A DNA stretch of 64,000 nucleotides from Candidatus Pelagibacter communis. Its GTDB lineage: Bacteria; Pseudomonadota; Alphaproteobacteria; Pelagibacterales; Pelagibacteraceae. A program made the translations under genes and the position numbers. Below the pieces are notes generated by a model. It did not search any database. It was not told the DNA's origin and saw nothing but the letters and a program-made list of their open reading frames with translations. Shown here in pieces: positions 45,195 to 53,870 of this stretch (position 1 is its first letter; the number at the start of each line of letters is the position of its first letter). The stretch is taken from the NCBI RefSeq assembly GCF_001180105.1, contig NZ_CVSO01000040.1:80001-144000 (forward strand), given 5' to 3'.

Positions 45195-45506
45195 ATGGAA
45201 ATTGACCCGTTTATTTTTAGACTAAGTATATTTATACTTTCAATCTTCGTTGGCTACTATGTTGTATGGAGTGTTACTCCGTCATTGCATACACCTCTAA
45301 TGTCTGTGACTAATGCAATATCTTCAGTAATTATAGTTGGAGCAATTATTGCCTCATTGGCAGGCTCAAGTTTAAGTGTTTTTAATCAATCAAGTATATT
45401 TGGATTTTTAGCTATTATATTAGCAGCAATAAATATTTTTGGTGGATTTTTGGTGACACAAAGAATGTTGGCAATGTACAAGAAAAAAAAGAAAGATAAA
45501 AAATGA
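45195..45506 (+). CDS. pntAB: NAD(P) transhydrogenase subunit alpha, part 2 (membrane)
   Basis: A 103-residue protein with three membrane helices: FRLSIFILSIFVGYYVVWSV, the AISSVIIVGAIIASLAGS region and GFLAIILAAINIFGGFLV. PSLHTPLMSVTNAIS is the conserved loop of the PntA membrane domain. It ends RMLAMYKKKKKDKK and overlaps pntB by 4 bases. It forms the proton channel together with PntB domain II. Confidence 0.94.
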   Translation: MEIDPFIFRLSIFILSIFVGYYVVWSVTPSLHTPLMSVTNAISSVIIVGAIIASLAGSSLSVFNQSSIFGFLAIILAAINIFGGFLVTQRMLAMYKKKKKDKK

Positions 45507-46900
45507 TCTCTGCAAACTTATTAGCAATATTCTACCTTATCTCGGGAATTTTATTTATTTTAGCATTAAGAGGCTTGTCTTCTCCAGAAACCTCAAGACA
45601 AGGAAATTTGTTTGGAATAATTGGAATGGCAATTGCAATAACTGTTACTTTCCTTTCTATAGATAATTTTTCAAGTGGATTTCTATATGTAATACTTTTC
45701 TTGCTAGTTGGTGGATCAATAGGTGCTTTCATTGCATTTAAAATACCTATGACTGCGATGCCAGAATTAGTAGCTGGCTTTCATAGTTTAGTAGGTTTAG
45801 CAGCAGTTTTTGTTGCAATATCTGCTTTTATAAGTCCTGAAGTTTTTAATCTAGGTACTTCAGGAAATATCAAACTTGCTAGTTTAATTGAGATGTCAAT
45901 AGGAGCAGCAGTTGGGGCAATTACTTTTTCTGGTTCAATAATAGCATTTCTTAAATTAAGAGGAATAATGTCAGGGTCTCCAATAACTTTTCCAGGACAA
46001 CACATATTAAACTTATTAATTTTAATTTCTATTATAGTTCTTACATATTTTTTATGTTTAAATCAGTCTCCTAATTTTTTCTGGTCATTAATTGCAATTT
46101 CTTTTCTAGTTGGATTTTTATTAATCATTCCAATAGGTGGCGCAGATATGCCAGTAGTAATTTCGATGCTTAATTCATATTCAGGCTGGGCTGCAGCTGG
46201 AATAGGTTTTACCCTAGAAAATACTGCCTTAATAATTACTGGTGCTTTAGTAGGTTCCTCAGGTGCAATATTATCTTACATAATGTGCAAGGGCATGAAC
46301 AGATCATTTTTTAATGTTATTCTTGGAGGATTTGGAGGGACGGATCAAACCTCGGGCAAAACAAATAAAGAGCAAAAACCAGTTAAAAGTGGAAATGCAG
46401 ATGACGCAGCTTTTTTAATGAAAAATGCCTCGTCAGTTATCATTGTTCCTGGATATGGAATGGCAGTTGCACAGGCGCAGCATGCATTAAGAGAAATGGT
46501 AGACTCTTTGAAAAAAAATGGTGTTAAAGTATCATATGCGATTCACCCTGTTGCGGGCAGAATGCCAGGACACATGAATGTTTTGTTAGCTGAAGCAAAC
46601 GTTCCTTATGATGAAGTTTTTGAGTTGGAGGAGATCAATAATGACTTTGCAAATTGTGATGTTGCGTATGTAATAGGAGCAAATGATGTAACAAATCCAG
46701 TTGCTAAAACAGATCCTCAAAGTCCTATATATGGCATGCCCGTGCTTGACGTTGAAAAAAGTAAGTCAGTTTTGTTTGTCAAAAGAAGTTTATCACCAGG
46801 CTATGCAGGCATAGACAACGATCTTTTTTATAGAGATAATACTTTAATGTTATTTGCAGATGCAAAAAAAATGACAGAAGATATAATTAAAAATTTATAA
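45503..46900 (+). CDS. pntB: NAD(P) transhydrogenase subunit beta
   Basis: A 465-residue protein. Residues 1-265 are the membrane domain II (about nine helices; GGADMPVVISMLNSYSGWAA is characteristic). The C-terminal domain III binds NADP: VPGYGMAVAQAQHALREM, HPVAGRMPGHMNVLLAEANV, YVIGANDVTNP and KRSLSPGYAGIDNDLF. It is complete. It completes the proton-translocating enzyme with the two PntA parts, an NADPH source that fits the reduced central metabolism of SAR11. Confidence 0.96.
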   Translation: MISANLLAIFYLISGILFILALRGLSSPETSRQGNLFGIIGMAIAITVTFLSIDNFSSGFLYVILFLLVGGSIGAFIAFKIPMTAMPELVAGFHSLVGLAAVFVAISAFISPEVFNLGTSGNIKLASLIEMSIGAAVGAITFSGSIIAFLKLRGIMSGSPITFPGQHILNLLILISIIVLTYFLCLNQSPNFFWSLIAISFLVGFLLIIPIGGADMPVVISMLNSYSGWAAAGIGFTLENTALIITGALVGSSGAILSYIMCKGMNRSFFNVILGGFGGTDQTSGKTNKEQKPVKSGNADDAAFLMKNASSVIIVPGYGMAVAQAQHALREMVDSLKKNGVKVSYAIHPVAGRMPGHMNVLLAEANVPYDEVFELEEINNDFANCDVAYVIGANDVTNPVAKTDPQSPIYGMPVLDVEKSKSVLFVKRSLSPGYAGIDNDLFYRDNTLMLFADAKKMTEDIIKNL

Positions 46901-46901
46901 A

Positions 46902-47594
46902 TTGACAAAAATATTTTGTGACATCGCAGACATAAATTTAATCAAAAAATTTGATAGAAAAAAAATTGTTAAAGGTTTTACAACTAATCCGTCTTTAATG
47001 AGAAAAGCAGGTGCAAAAGACTATCAAAACTATTCAAAAAAAATTTTAGGAGTAACGAAAAAACCAATTTCATTTGAGGTATTTGCAGATGATCATGACG
47101 AAATGATAAAGCAAGGAAAAAAAATTTCTAAGTGGGGTAAAAATGTGTTTGTAAAAGTTCCTTACTCAAATACAAGGGGTATGTTTACAGGTAAAGTGAT
47201 AAAAACTTTAAATTCAAAAAAAATTAAACTAAATATTACTGCTGTTTATAATGCAACACAAACACAAAAGATTTTAAAAAATATAGATAAAAAAACTAAG
47301 GTAATAATATCCATATTTGCTGGAAGAATGGCTGATGCAGGAAAAAATCCACTACCTGAATTTAAAAAAAGTTTAAAGATTTCAAAAAAATTTAAAAACG
47401 TCGAAATATTATGGGCAAGTACAAGAGAGGCATACAATCTTTTACAGGCAAAAGAATTAGGTTGTCACATAATAACCGTACCTCCAAAAATAATTGAAAC
47501 AATTGAAAATTTTGGAAAATCTTTTGATAAACTCACTAAAGATACAGTTAAAGGTTTTCTAGTCGACAGCAAGAAGTCAAGGTTTAAAATTTAA
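46902..47594 (+). CDS. tal: Transaldolase, TalC/Fsa-like short type
   Basis: A 230-residue TIM-barrel enzyme: IFCDIADINLIKKF, GFTTNPSLMRKAG, VFVKVPYSNTRG (Schiff-base Lys), NITAVYNATQ and ISIFAGRMADAG. It starts with TTG at 46902, 1 base after the pntB stop; no ATG fits before the conserved DIADI. It transfers dihydroxyacetone units in the non-oxidative pentose phosphate path and complements transketolase at 53867-55801. Fructose-6-phosphate aldolase activity is an alternative within the family. Confidence 0.9.
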   Translation: MTKIFCDIADINLIKKFDRKKIVKGFTTNPSLMRKAGAKDYQNYSKKILGVTKKPISFEVFADDHDEMIKQGKKISKWGKNVFVKVPYSNTRGMFTGKVIKTLNSKKIKLNITAVYNATQTQKILKNIDKKTKVIISIFAGRMADAGKNPLPEFKKSLKISKKFKNVEILWASTREAYNLLQAKELGCHIITVPPKIIETIENFGKSFDKLTKDTVKGFLVDSKKSRFKI

Positions 47595-47595
47595 T

Positions 47596-47672
<77 letters not shown>

Positions 47673-47675
47673 ATA

Positions 47676-47870
47676 TTAAATTCTATTTCTTAGTTTATTT
47701 AGTTTTTTTACTCTTTTAATATTTTCTTGCAGGATTCTCTTTTTTTTTTCAGATGGTTTTTCATAAGTGTTTTTAAGTTTGACTATCTTAAAAAAACCGT
47801 CTCTTTGGAGTTTTCTTTTTAAAACTCTCAAAGCTTGTTCTACATTATTATCTTTAACTTCTATTTTAAT
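47676..47870 (-). CDS. rpsU: 30S ribosomal protein S21
   Basis: A 64-residue basic protein: EVKDNNVEQALRVLKRKLQR, DGFFKIVKLKNTYEKPSEKK, then a Lys/Arg-rich tail ending LNKLRNRI, all typical of bS21. There is no in-frame ATG, GTG or TTG upstream of the conserved part before a stop. GGAGG at 47876-47880 is placed 5 bases before ATT at 47868-47870, so AUU is the likely start codon. A one-base loss from an ATGG start directly after GGAGG is the alternative. Confidence 0.88.
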   Translation of the reverse strand: MKIEVKDNNVEQALRVLKRKLQRDGFFKIVKLKNTYEKPSEKKKRILQENIKRVKKLNKLRNRI

Positions 47871-47929
47871 AACATCCTCCAGAAAAAAAGTTTAAATAAC
47901 ACTTATAAAATTTCATGTCTATCAAATTT

Positions 47930-48514
47930 TTAAGAATTTTGACTTTGACTTGCTTTTAAAGCCTTCTCTTTTAATTTTTTCTCTCTCTTTATACGTCTTT
48001 CTGCTTTCTCACTTGCCTCAAGAAGATCTTTTTGGGTAAATAAATTCATTGCTACTGGGTCTTTCGCATTTAAATTATTATAATTCCAATAACTTTTATT
48101 TCTAATAGATATAACCGAGTTTTTTGTTATGCCCACAAGTTTAGCTATTTGAGAGTCTTTCAATTGTGGATAGCTTTTAATCAACCATAAAACAGAGTCT
48201 GGTTTATCCTGTCTTTTAGATAAAGGGACATATTTTTTAATTTTTTTTTCGTCTGAGGAAATCTCAATATCACCACTAGTTATATTTAAAGGCCTGTCCT
48301 GGTCTTTACTTGAAAGGTCGATCTCCTCTTTTGTTAATTGTCCAGATGTAATTGGATTATACGCTTTAATTCCTTTAGCAACTTCTCCATCTGCAATACC
48401 TTGTATTTCTACTTCATGTAAATTACAAAAGTCAGCAATTTGTTTAAAAGTTAATGTAGTATTTTCTACAAGCCAAACGGCAGTAGCCATGGGCATTAGT
48501 GGTGTTATAGACAT
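47930..48514 (-). CDS. trcR: Cell-cycle transcriptional regulator TrcR (DUF1013)
   Basis: A 194-residue protein almost restricted to Alphaproteobacteria. N-terminal MPMATAVWLVENTTLTFKQI is followed by IADFCNLHEVEIQGIADGEV and a second helix-turn-helix region DSQIAKLVGITKNSVISIRN; the C-terminus is Lys/Glu-rich. In Caulobacter relatives it binds RNA polymerase and affects cell-cycle genes. It follows rpmE after 3 bases. The symbol follows the family name and is not tested here. Confidence 0.87.
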   Translation of the reverse strand: MSITPLMPMATAVWLVENTTLTFKQIADFCNLHEVEIQGIADGEVAKGIKAYNPITSGQLTKEEIDLSSKDQDRPLNITSGDIEISSDEKKIKKYVPLSKRQDKPDSVLWLIKSYPQLKDSQIAKLVGITKNSVISIRNKSYWNYNNLNAKDPVAMNLFTQKDLLEASEKAERRIKREKKLKEKALKASQSQNS

Positions 48515-48517
48515 AAA

Positions 48518-48745
48518 TTATTTTTTACTAGTTTTTAAATTTTGAAATTTTTTATTAAATTTACTCACTCGTCCTTTGTCCAAAAGTTTTTGTTTACCAC
48601 CCGTCCATGCAGAATGAGATTTAGGATCAATCTCTAATTTAAGAATATCCCCTTCGGTCCCCCAGGTGGATCTTGTTTCGAACTGAGAACCGTCAGTCAT
48701 TTCAACTTTAATTTTGTGGTAGTTAGGATGAATTTTTTTCTTCAT
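48518..48745 (-). CDS. rpmE: 50S ribosomal protein L31
   Basis: A 75-residue protein: [20 protein letters not shown], then [40 protein letters not shown] and NKKFQNL. This is bL31 of the alphaproteobacterial form, without the CxxC zinc site. It is coupled to trcR with a 3-base gap, an arrangement shared with other alphaproteobacteria. Confidence 0.95.
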   Translation of the reverse strand: MKKKIHPNYHKIKVEMTDGSQFETRSTWGTEGDILKLEIDPKSHSAWTGGKQKLLDKGRVSKFNKKFQNLKTSKK

Positions 48746-48780
48746 AACGTGTCTTATAGCAAATGAAAATTATAAAACAA

Positions 48781-49521
48781 TTAAAACATAGAAATTTTGT
48801 TATTAATTTCCTTTTCAATACTTTGGTTAGATGCAATTAGGCTGATATTTTCGGTTTTTTTTAAATCAATATCACTTAAAACTCCGCCAGCCTCTCTTAC
48901 TAATATTGAGCCTGCTGCAATGTCCCATAAACTTAAATTTTTGTGAAAACTTCCATCAAATCTTCCACATGATACGTATGCAAGATCTAAAGCCGCACTA
49001 CCTGTAATTCGAATCGTCAAACCGTCTGAAGAAATATTTTTACTGTTAGATGAGAATAAACATTCAGAAATTTCTCTTTTTCTTGAAACTCTTATACTTT
49101 TATTATTCATGTATGCACCAGAATTTTTCTCTGCATAATAGATTTCATCTTTAATAGGATCAAATATTACACCTGACACAATTTCATTATCTAAAACTAA
49201 GCCAACTGAAATACAGAAATGGGGTATGCCATTTATAAAATTTGTTGTGCCATCTATTGGGTCTATAACCCAAAAGTTCTCTTTATCTTCATTTTTAATA
49301 AAACCACTCTCCTCAGTTAAAAAAGAATATTTTTTTTTTGATTTAGATAGTTCATTAACCAACATATCTTCAACTTTTCTATCTGAATTTGTGACAAAAT
49401 TTTTTGGCCCTTTTATTGAAACTTGAAGTTTTTCAACTTCTCCAAAGTCTCTTATCAATACTTTAGAAATTTTTTCACAAGACTTTATCATTAAATTTAG
49501 ATTTGGAGAAATCGAGTTCAT
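48781..49521 (-). CDS. suhB: Inositol-1-monophosphatase family protein
   Basis: A 246-residue Li-sensitive phosphatase: KNFVTNSDRKVEDMLVNEL, EESGF (metal ligand), VIDPIDGTTNFINGIPHFC (motif A) and LWDIAAGSILVREAGG (motif B). All metal-binding acidic residues appear present. It removes phosphate from inositol-1-phosphate or related sugars; SuhB of E. coli also aids rRNA transcription. It follows efp by 2 bases. Confidence 0.9.
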   Translation of the reverse strand: MNSISPNLNLMIKSCEKISKVLIRDFGEVEKLQVSIKGPKNFVTNSDRKVEDMLVNELSKSKKKYSFLTEESGFIKNEDKENFWVIDPIDGTTNFINGIPHFCISVGLVLDNEIVSGVIFDPIKDEIYYAEKNSGAYMNNKSIRVSRKREISECLFSSNSKNISSDGLTIRITGSAALDLAYVSCGRFDGSFHKNLSLWDIAAGSILVREAGGVLSDIDLKKTENISLIASNQSIEKEINNKISMF

Positions 49522-49523
49522 GT

Positions 49524-50084
49524 TTATACTTTTTTTATATATTCAATTGTTCTTGTATCTACTAATATTTCATCTCCACTTTCTATAAATGGTGGAACTT
49601 GAATTTTTATATCATTTTCTAAAATTGCAGGTTTGTAAGATGATGAGACTGTTTGACCTTTTAACGCAACATCGGTTGATTTTATCTTAAACTGCACTTG
49701 ATTTGGTAACTCAATACCTATAGCTTTATCTTCATGAAATATCAGATCGACATTTAAGTTTTCTTTTAGTAGTTTGCCTTTTTCTCCTATTATGTCTTTT
49801 TTAACTTCTACTTGTTCAAAATTTTTTTGATTTATAAAGTAGTAATTTATTTCATCATCATACAAATAATTAAATTCAATATTCTCTATACTTGCTTTTT
49901 CTATCGAATCGTTAGACCTGAATCTCTCATTTAGCTTTGTATTTTTATTTATACTCTTCATCTCAACTTGGCAAAAGGCTCCACCCTTGCCAGGTTTGAC
50001 GTGTTGTGTTTTTAAAATTTCCCAAAGATCATCTTTGTATTCAATTAACATTCCAACTTTAATTTCATTAGCGTTTATTTTCAT
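49524..50084 (-). CDS. efp: Translation elongation factor P
   Basis: A 186-residue protein of three beta-barrel domains. The KOW-like N-domain starts INANEIKVGMLIEYKDDLWE and the tip loop HVKPGKGGAF carries the lysine that is modified in other bacteria. The C-domain ends with VPPFIESGDEILVDTRTIEY. It relieves ribosome stalling at polyproline. It overlaps thiE by 4 bases. No epmA or epmB is visible in this window. Confidence 0.95.
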   Translation of the reverse strand: MKINANEIKVGMLIEYKDDLWEILKTQHVKPGKGGAFCQVEMKSINKNTKLNERFRSNDSIEKASIENIEFNYLYDDEINYYFINQKNFEQVEVKKDIIGEKGKLLKENLNVDLIFHEDKAIGIELPNQVQFKIKSTDVALKGQTVSSSYKPAILENDIKIQVPPFIESGDEILVDTRTIEYIKKV

Positions 50085-50686
50085 AAAAATTCTTTAATTG
50101 CTTTTGCCGGTTTTTTATCCCAAATGCCTCCTGAGATAGCTAAAAAGTTCGGTTTATGCAACAGAAGTTTTCTAAAATTTTTATTAGTTATTCCTCCAAT
50201 TATAACAACAGGTAGCTTTGTGAATCTTTTAACCCATGATATTAAACTTGGTTTTGCAATGTAATTTACTTTTTTCGTTTTTGATTTGAAAAAAGCACCA
50301 ATCGCAATATAATTTGCACCATCTTTAACTGCCTGTCTAATCAATTTTTTTGAATTATGACATGTAATACCAATGATTTTTTTTCTTAAAATTTTTCTTG
50401 CTAGTTTAATGACCATATCATTTTGTCCCAAATGACAACCATCTGCACCAATTTTTTTTGCCAGATTAGGATCATCATTTATTATTAATTTTACCTTATA
50501 CTTTTTACAAATTTTTTTGATTTTTATTCCAATTTTTTTTTTCTCTATTAAAGAATAATTTTTTAGTCTTAATTGAAAATAACTTACTAAATTGGAACTG
50601 AGAACGGCTTTTAAATTATTATAAAAACTCTTCTTAATTTTGTTTGGTGAAATTAAATAAATAAACCTTTTTTTATCGACTCTCAA
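50081..50686 (-). CDS. thiE: Thiamine-phosphate synthase-like protein
   Basis: About 201 residues of a TIM barrel: RFIYLISPNKIKKSFYNNL, FQLRLKNYSLIEKK, KLIINDDPNLAKKIGADGCH, GCHLGQNDM, GANYIAIGAFFKS and PVVIIGGITNKNF. It joins the pyrimidine and thiazole halves of thiamine. SAR11 needs an external pyrimidine precursor (HMP), so a retained ThiE fits. The start is TTG at 50686, overlapping fba by 14 bases; an in-frame TTG at 50716 would give a 44-base overlap and is less likely. Confidence 0.82.
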   Translation of the reverse strand: MRVDKKRFIYLISPNKIKKSFYNNLKAVLSSNLVSYFQLRLKNYSLIEKKKIGIKIKKICKKYKVKLIINDDPNLAKKIGADGCHLGQNDMVIKLARKILRKKIIGITCHNSKKLIRQAVKDGANYIAIGAFFKSKTKKVNYIAKPSLISWVKRFTKLPVVIIGGITNKNFRKLLLHKPNFLAISGGIWDKKPAKAIKEFL

Positions 50687-51683
50687 TTTCTTTAGACCAT
50701 TTTCCTTGAGCAGCAAGAGTATTCATTTTTGCTCTGTGGTTAAATACTTTTTGGGTTCCCTCAATATCTTTTATATTCTTAGACCAAAATTTAAGAGCAC
50801 CTTGCTGCAACGCTCGTCCGTAAGAGTAACTCATTATAAAACTAGTCTTATTTAATTTATTTATTAAATTTAAATTTTCTGTTGCCTCTAGTTCTGACTG
50901 TCCACCAGATAAAAAAGCTATACCAGGAACTTCCGAGGGCACAGAGCTTTTCAAGCATTCCAAGGTTAATTTTGCTACCTCTTCATTAGAGATTTTTTCC
51001 TTTGATTTATTTCCAGCTAAAATCATATTTGGTTTTAATATTACTCCTTTTAAATCAACCTTATGAAGAATAAGCTCCTCAAAACACTTCTTAATGACCT
51101 CGGAGGTTTTTTGAAAACACTCTTTAGCGGAATGGTCTCCATCCATTAAAACCTCTGGTTCAACAATTGGCACCATATTACATTCTTGTACTAATGCGGA
51201 ATATCTAGCTAACGCGTGTGCATTGGAATGAATAGATAATTTACTCGGGAAATCTTTTGATATATTGTAAACACCTCTCCATTTGGTGAACTTTGCTCCA
51301 AGTTTAAAATACTCTTTTAATCTATCCCTTAAACCATCTAACCCTTCTGTAATTTTTTCATTTGGTGACCCAGCTAAAACTTTTGCACCAGTATCTACTT
51401 TTATTCCTGCACAAGACCCCATACTCTCAATTAATTCTGGTATCTTGTTTTTTTTTGAGGATGTCTGCTTAATTGTTTCGTCGTACAGTATTACTCCACC
51501 AATACAATTTTTCATTTCTGATGAACAAAAAAGAGTTTCTCTAAAAAGTAATCTATTTTCTGGGGTTGATGGCACACCTACACTATCTAGCCTTTTGGTC
51601 ATTGTACCCGTGCTTTCATCTGCAGCAAGAATTCCTTTACCACTCCCAAGAATTTTAATTACAATATTACTTAGTTCAGACAT
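50673..51683 (-). CDS. fba: Fructose-bisphosphate aldolase, class I
   Basis: A 336-residue class I aldolase: GSGKGILAADESTGTMTKRL, RLLFRETLF, KWRGVYNIS, IVEPEVLMDGDHSAKE and KGVILKPNMILAGNKS, whose lysine is the Schiff base. The C-terminal SYGRALQQGALKFW is typical of the eukaryote-like class. Only the class I enzyme is present, with no phosphofructokinase nearby, which fits a mainly gluconeogenic role. Start ATG 51683 lies 1 base after pgk. Confidence 0.95.
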   Translation of the reverse strand: MSELSNIVIKILGSGKGILAADESTGTMTKRLDSVGVPSTPENRLLFRETLFCSSEMKNCIGGVILYDETIKQTSSKKNKIPELIESMGSCAGIKVDTGAKVLAGSPNEKITEGLDGLRDRLKEYFKLGAKFTKWRGVYNISKDFPSKLSIHSNAHALARYSALVQECNMVPIVEPEVLMDGDHSAKECFQKTSEVIKKCFEELILHKVDLKGVILKPNMILAGNKSKEKISNEEVAKLTLECLKSSVPSEVPGIAFLSGGQSELEATENLNLINKLNKTSFIMSYSYGRALQQGALKFWSKNIKDIEGTQKVFNHRAKMNTLAAQGKWSKEIESR

Positions 51684-51684
51684 A

Positions 51685-52863
51685 TTAATTTAAAACTTTT
51701 ATACCAGGTAGCTCCTTACCTTCAAGATATTCTAAAAAAGCTCCACCAGCAGTTGAAACAAAATTAAAATCATTTATTGCATTTATCTGATTTAACACTG
51801 CAATTGTATCCCCACCTCCTGCAACAGAGTAAATTGAATTATCTTTATTTTTTTTAATAATCATTTTTGCTATTTCATAACTACCTAAAGCAAAATTTGG
51901 ATTTTCGAAATAACCTGCTGGACCATTCCACAAAACAGTTTTACTATTTTCGATAATATCTTCGATTTTTTTTAGAGTTTTTGGGCCAATATCTAAAATA
52001 AAATCATCTGCTGATACTTCAGCTAAGTCTTTAATTTGAGATTCGTCATCCATGCTTTTTCCAATTTTGACATCCTTTGGATAAATTATCGAACATGAAT
52101 GATCATTAGAGGTTTTAAAAATGTTTTCTATTTCTTTTTCACAATTCTCTTCTTTGACTGATTTTCCTATCGAATTTCCTTTATAGCTTAAAATGTTATT
52201 TGCCATTCCACCAACAACAATAATGTTATCAAATTTTGGTATTAAATTTTTAATTAAATTAATCTTAGTTGAAATTTTCGATCCTCCAATTATACATGTA
52301 ATTGGTCTTTTTATTTCACTCGTTACTTTCTTGAGTGCATTTATTTCAGTTTCCAATTGCAACCCAGCAAAAGACGGCAAAAATTCTGTGATTTTACTAA
52401 TTGAGGCGTGAGCTCTGTGTGAGCAAGAAAAAGCATCATTTACATAAAGATCTGCAAGACTCGCCAATTGTTTTGAAAAATTTTTGTCATTTTTTTCTTC
52501 TTCCTCATAAAACCTGATATTTTCTAAAAAAATTATTTGACCATCGAAATTTTCAAATAATTTATCTTTTTTAATCTTAAAGATATCTTCATTAATGAGT
52601 TTGATTTTTTGATTTATTTTGCTTTCTAAATTTTCACAAATCGGTTTCAAAGAAAGTTCTTTGTTTACTTTTCCTTTAGGTCTTCCAACGTGTGAAATTA
52701 TAATCACTTTACAATTTTTTTTTATTAAAAAATTGATCACAGGCAAGATTTTATCAATTCTTGTTTGATCTGTGATCACTCCATTTTTTAAAGGAACATT
52801 TAAATCCAATCTTAATAATATTACCTTTTGATTAATATTTTCTTGATCTTTAATATTGTTCAT
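51685..52863 (-). CDS. pgk: Phosphoglycerate kinase
   Basis: A 392-residue protein. VILLRLDLNVPLKNGVITDQ (substrate-binding RxDxN), IISHVGRPKG, FLENIRFYEEEEKN, NDAFSCSHRAHAS, PITCIIGGSKISTKI, VLWNGPAGYFE and SVAGGGDTIAVLNQ follow the PGK order. It is full length and shares its first base with the gap stop. It interconverts 1,3-bisphosphoglycerate and 3-phosphoglycerate, making ATP. Confidence 0.96.
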   Translation of the reverse strand: MNNIKDQENINQKVILLRLDLNVPLKNGVITDQTRIDKILPVINFLIKKNCKVIIISHVGRPKGKVNKELSLKPICENLESKINQKIKLINEDIFKIKKDKLFENFDGQIIFLENIRFYEEEEKNDKNFSKQLASLADLYVNDAFSCSHRAHASISKITEFLPSFAGLQLETEINALKKVTSEIKRPITCIIGGSKISTKINLIKNLIPKFDNIIVVGGMANNILSYKGNSIGKSVKEENCEKEIENIFKTSNDHSCSIIYPKDVKIGKSMDDESQIKDLAEVSADDFILDIGPKTLKKIEDIIENSKTVLWNGPAGYFENPNFALGSYEIAKMIIKKNKDNSIYSVAGGGDTIAVLNQINAINDFNFVSTAGGAFLEYLEGKELPGIKVLN

Positions 52864-53870
52864 TAAGAAATTTTATGAAGATACGTCGCAATATCACACA
52901 TTCTATTTGAAAAACCCCACTCATTGTCATACCAAGCAGAAATTTTACCCATATTTTTACCTATAACATTTGTTAATGATGCATCCACTATAGAGGAAGC
53001 TGGGTTGTGATTAAAATCAATGGAAACAAGTTTTTCTTCTGTAATTTCTAAAACTTTAATTTTCTGTTTCTTGCTGAAGTTTTTAAAAGCAGAATTAATT
53101 TTTTCAACAGAGAGATCTTTTTTGGAGCAAAATATTAATTCAATTAAAGAAACATTTGGGGTTGGTATTCTCATTGCTACACCTTCTAGCTTTCCTTTTA
53201 AAGAAGGTATAATTTCACCAATCGCTTTTGAGGCACCAGTTGAGGTCGGTACTATTGATTGACTAGCCGTTCTAGCTCTTCTTATATCTTTATGAGAATT
53301 ATCTAATATCCTTTGATCAGTTGTAAAAGAATGAATTGTAGTCATAAAACCTTTTTCAATCTCAAAATTTTCATTTAAAACATGCGCAACTGGCGCAAGA
53401 CAATTAGTCGTACACGACGCTGCAGATATAATTTTATGCTCCTTTTTAAGTTCCTTTTCGTTAACCCCAAGCACTATTGTCTTATCAGCATTTTTGCATG
53501 GCGCGGAAACAATTACTTTCTTTGCTCCATTATCTAAATGTGGAATTAATTTTTCCTTAGAATTAAATTTACCAGTACATTCAAGTACATAATCAACATC
53601 ATTATCTTTCCAATTAATTTCTTCTAGTTTATCTTTTTGTGAATAATAAATTTTATTGCCATTTATATTTATATGATTTTTTTCTATTGATATATCAGCA
53701 TTGAATTTTCCATGAATACTGTCTCTTTTCAGTAAAGCACAAGCAGTCTCAATATCAGCTCTATTATTAATATGTTGAATCTTTAGGTCAGAATGATCCT
53801 CCTCAAATATTGATCGAACCACCATTCTACCTATTCTACCTAAACCGTTAATTCCAATTTTTGTTTTCAT
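52863..53870 (-). CDS. gap: Glyceraldehyde-3-phosphate dehydrogenase, type I
   Basis: A 335-residue protein: IGINGLGRIGRMVVRS (NAD fold), SAASCTTNCLAPVAHVL with the active Cys near residue 154, HSFTTDQRILDNSHKDIRRA, and WYDNEWGFSNRMCD. It is the alphaproteobacterial-like type. The early segment reads NNRAD where NAD-specific forms usually have an acidic residue, so NADP use cannot be ruled out. It overlaps tkt by 4 bases. Confidence 0.96.
   Translation of the reverse strand: MKTKIGINGLGRIGRMVVRSIFEEDHSDLKIQHINNRADIETACALLKRDSIHGKFNADISIEKNHININGNKIYYSQKDKLEEINWKDNDVDYVLECTGKFNSKEKLIPHLDNGAKKVIVSAPCKNADKTIVLGVNEKELKKEHKIISAASCTTNCLAPVAHVLNENFEIEKGFMTTIHSFTTDQRILDNSHKDIRRARTASQSIVPTSTGASKAIGEIIPSLKGKLEGVAMRIPTPNVSLIELIFCSKKDLSVEKINSAFKNFSKKQKIKVLEITEEKLVSIDFNHNPASSIVDASLTNVIGKNMGKISAWYDNEWGFSNRMCDIATYLHKIS

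Noticed and set aside
45532-46005. Open frames on the - strand across pntB
   Set aside because: They are frame shadows of pntB; no start signals or recognisable protein features.
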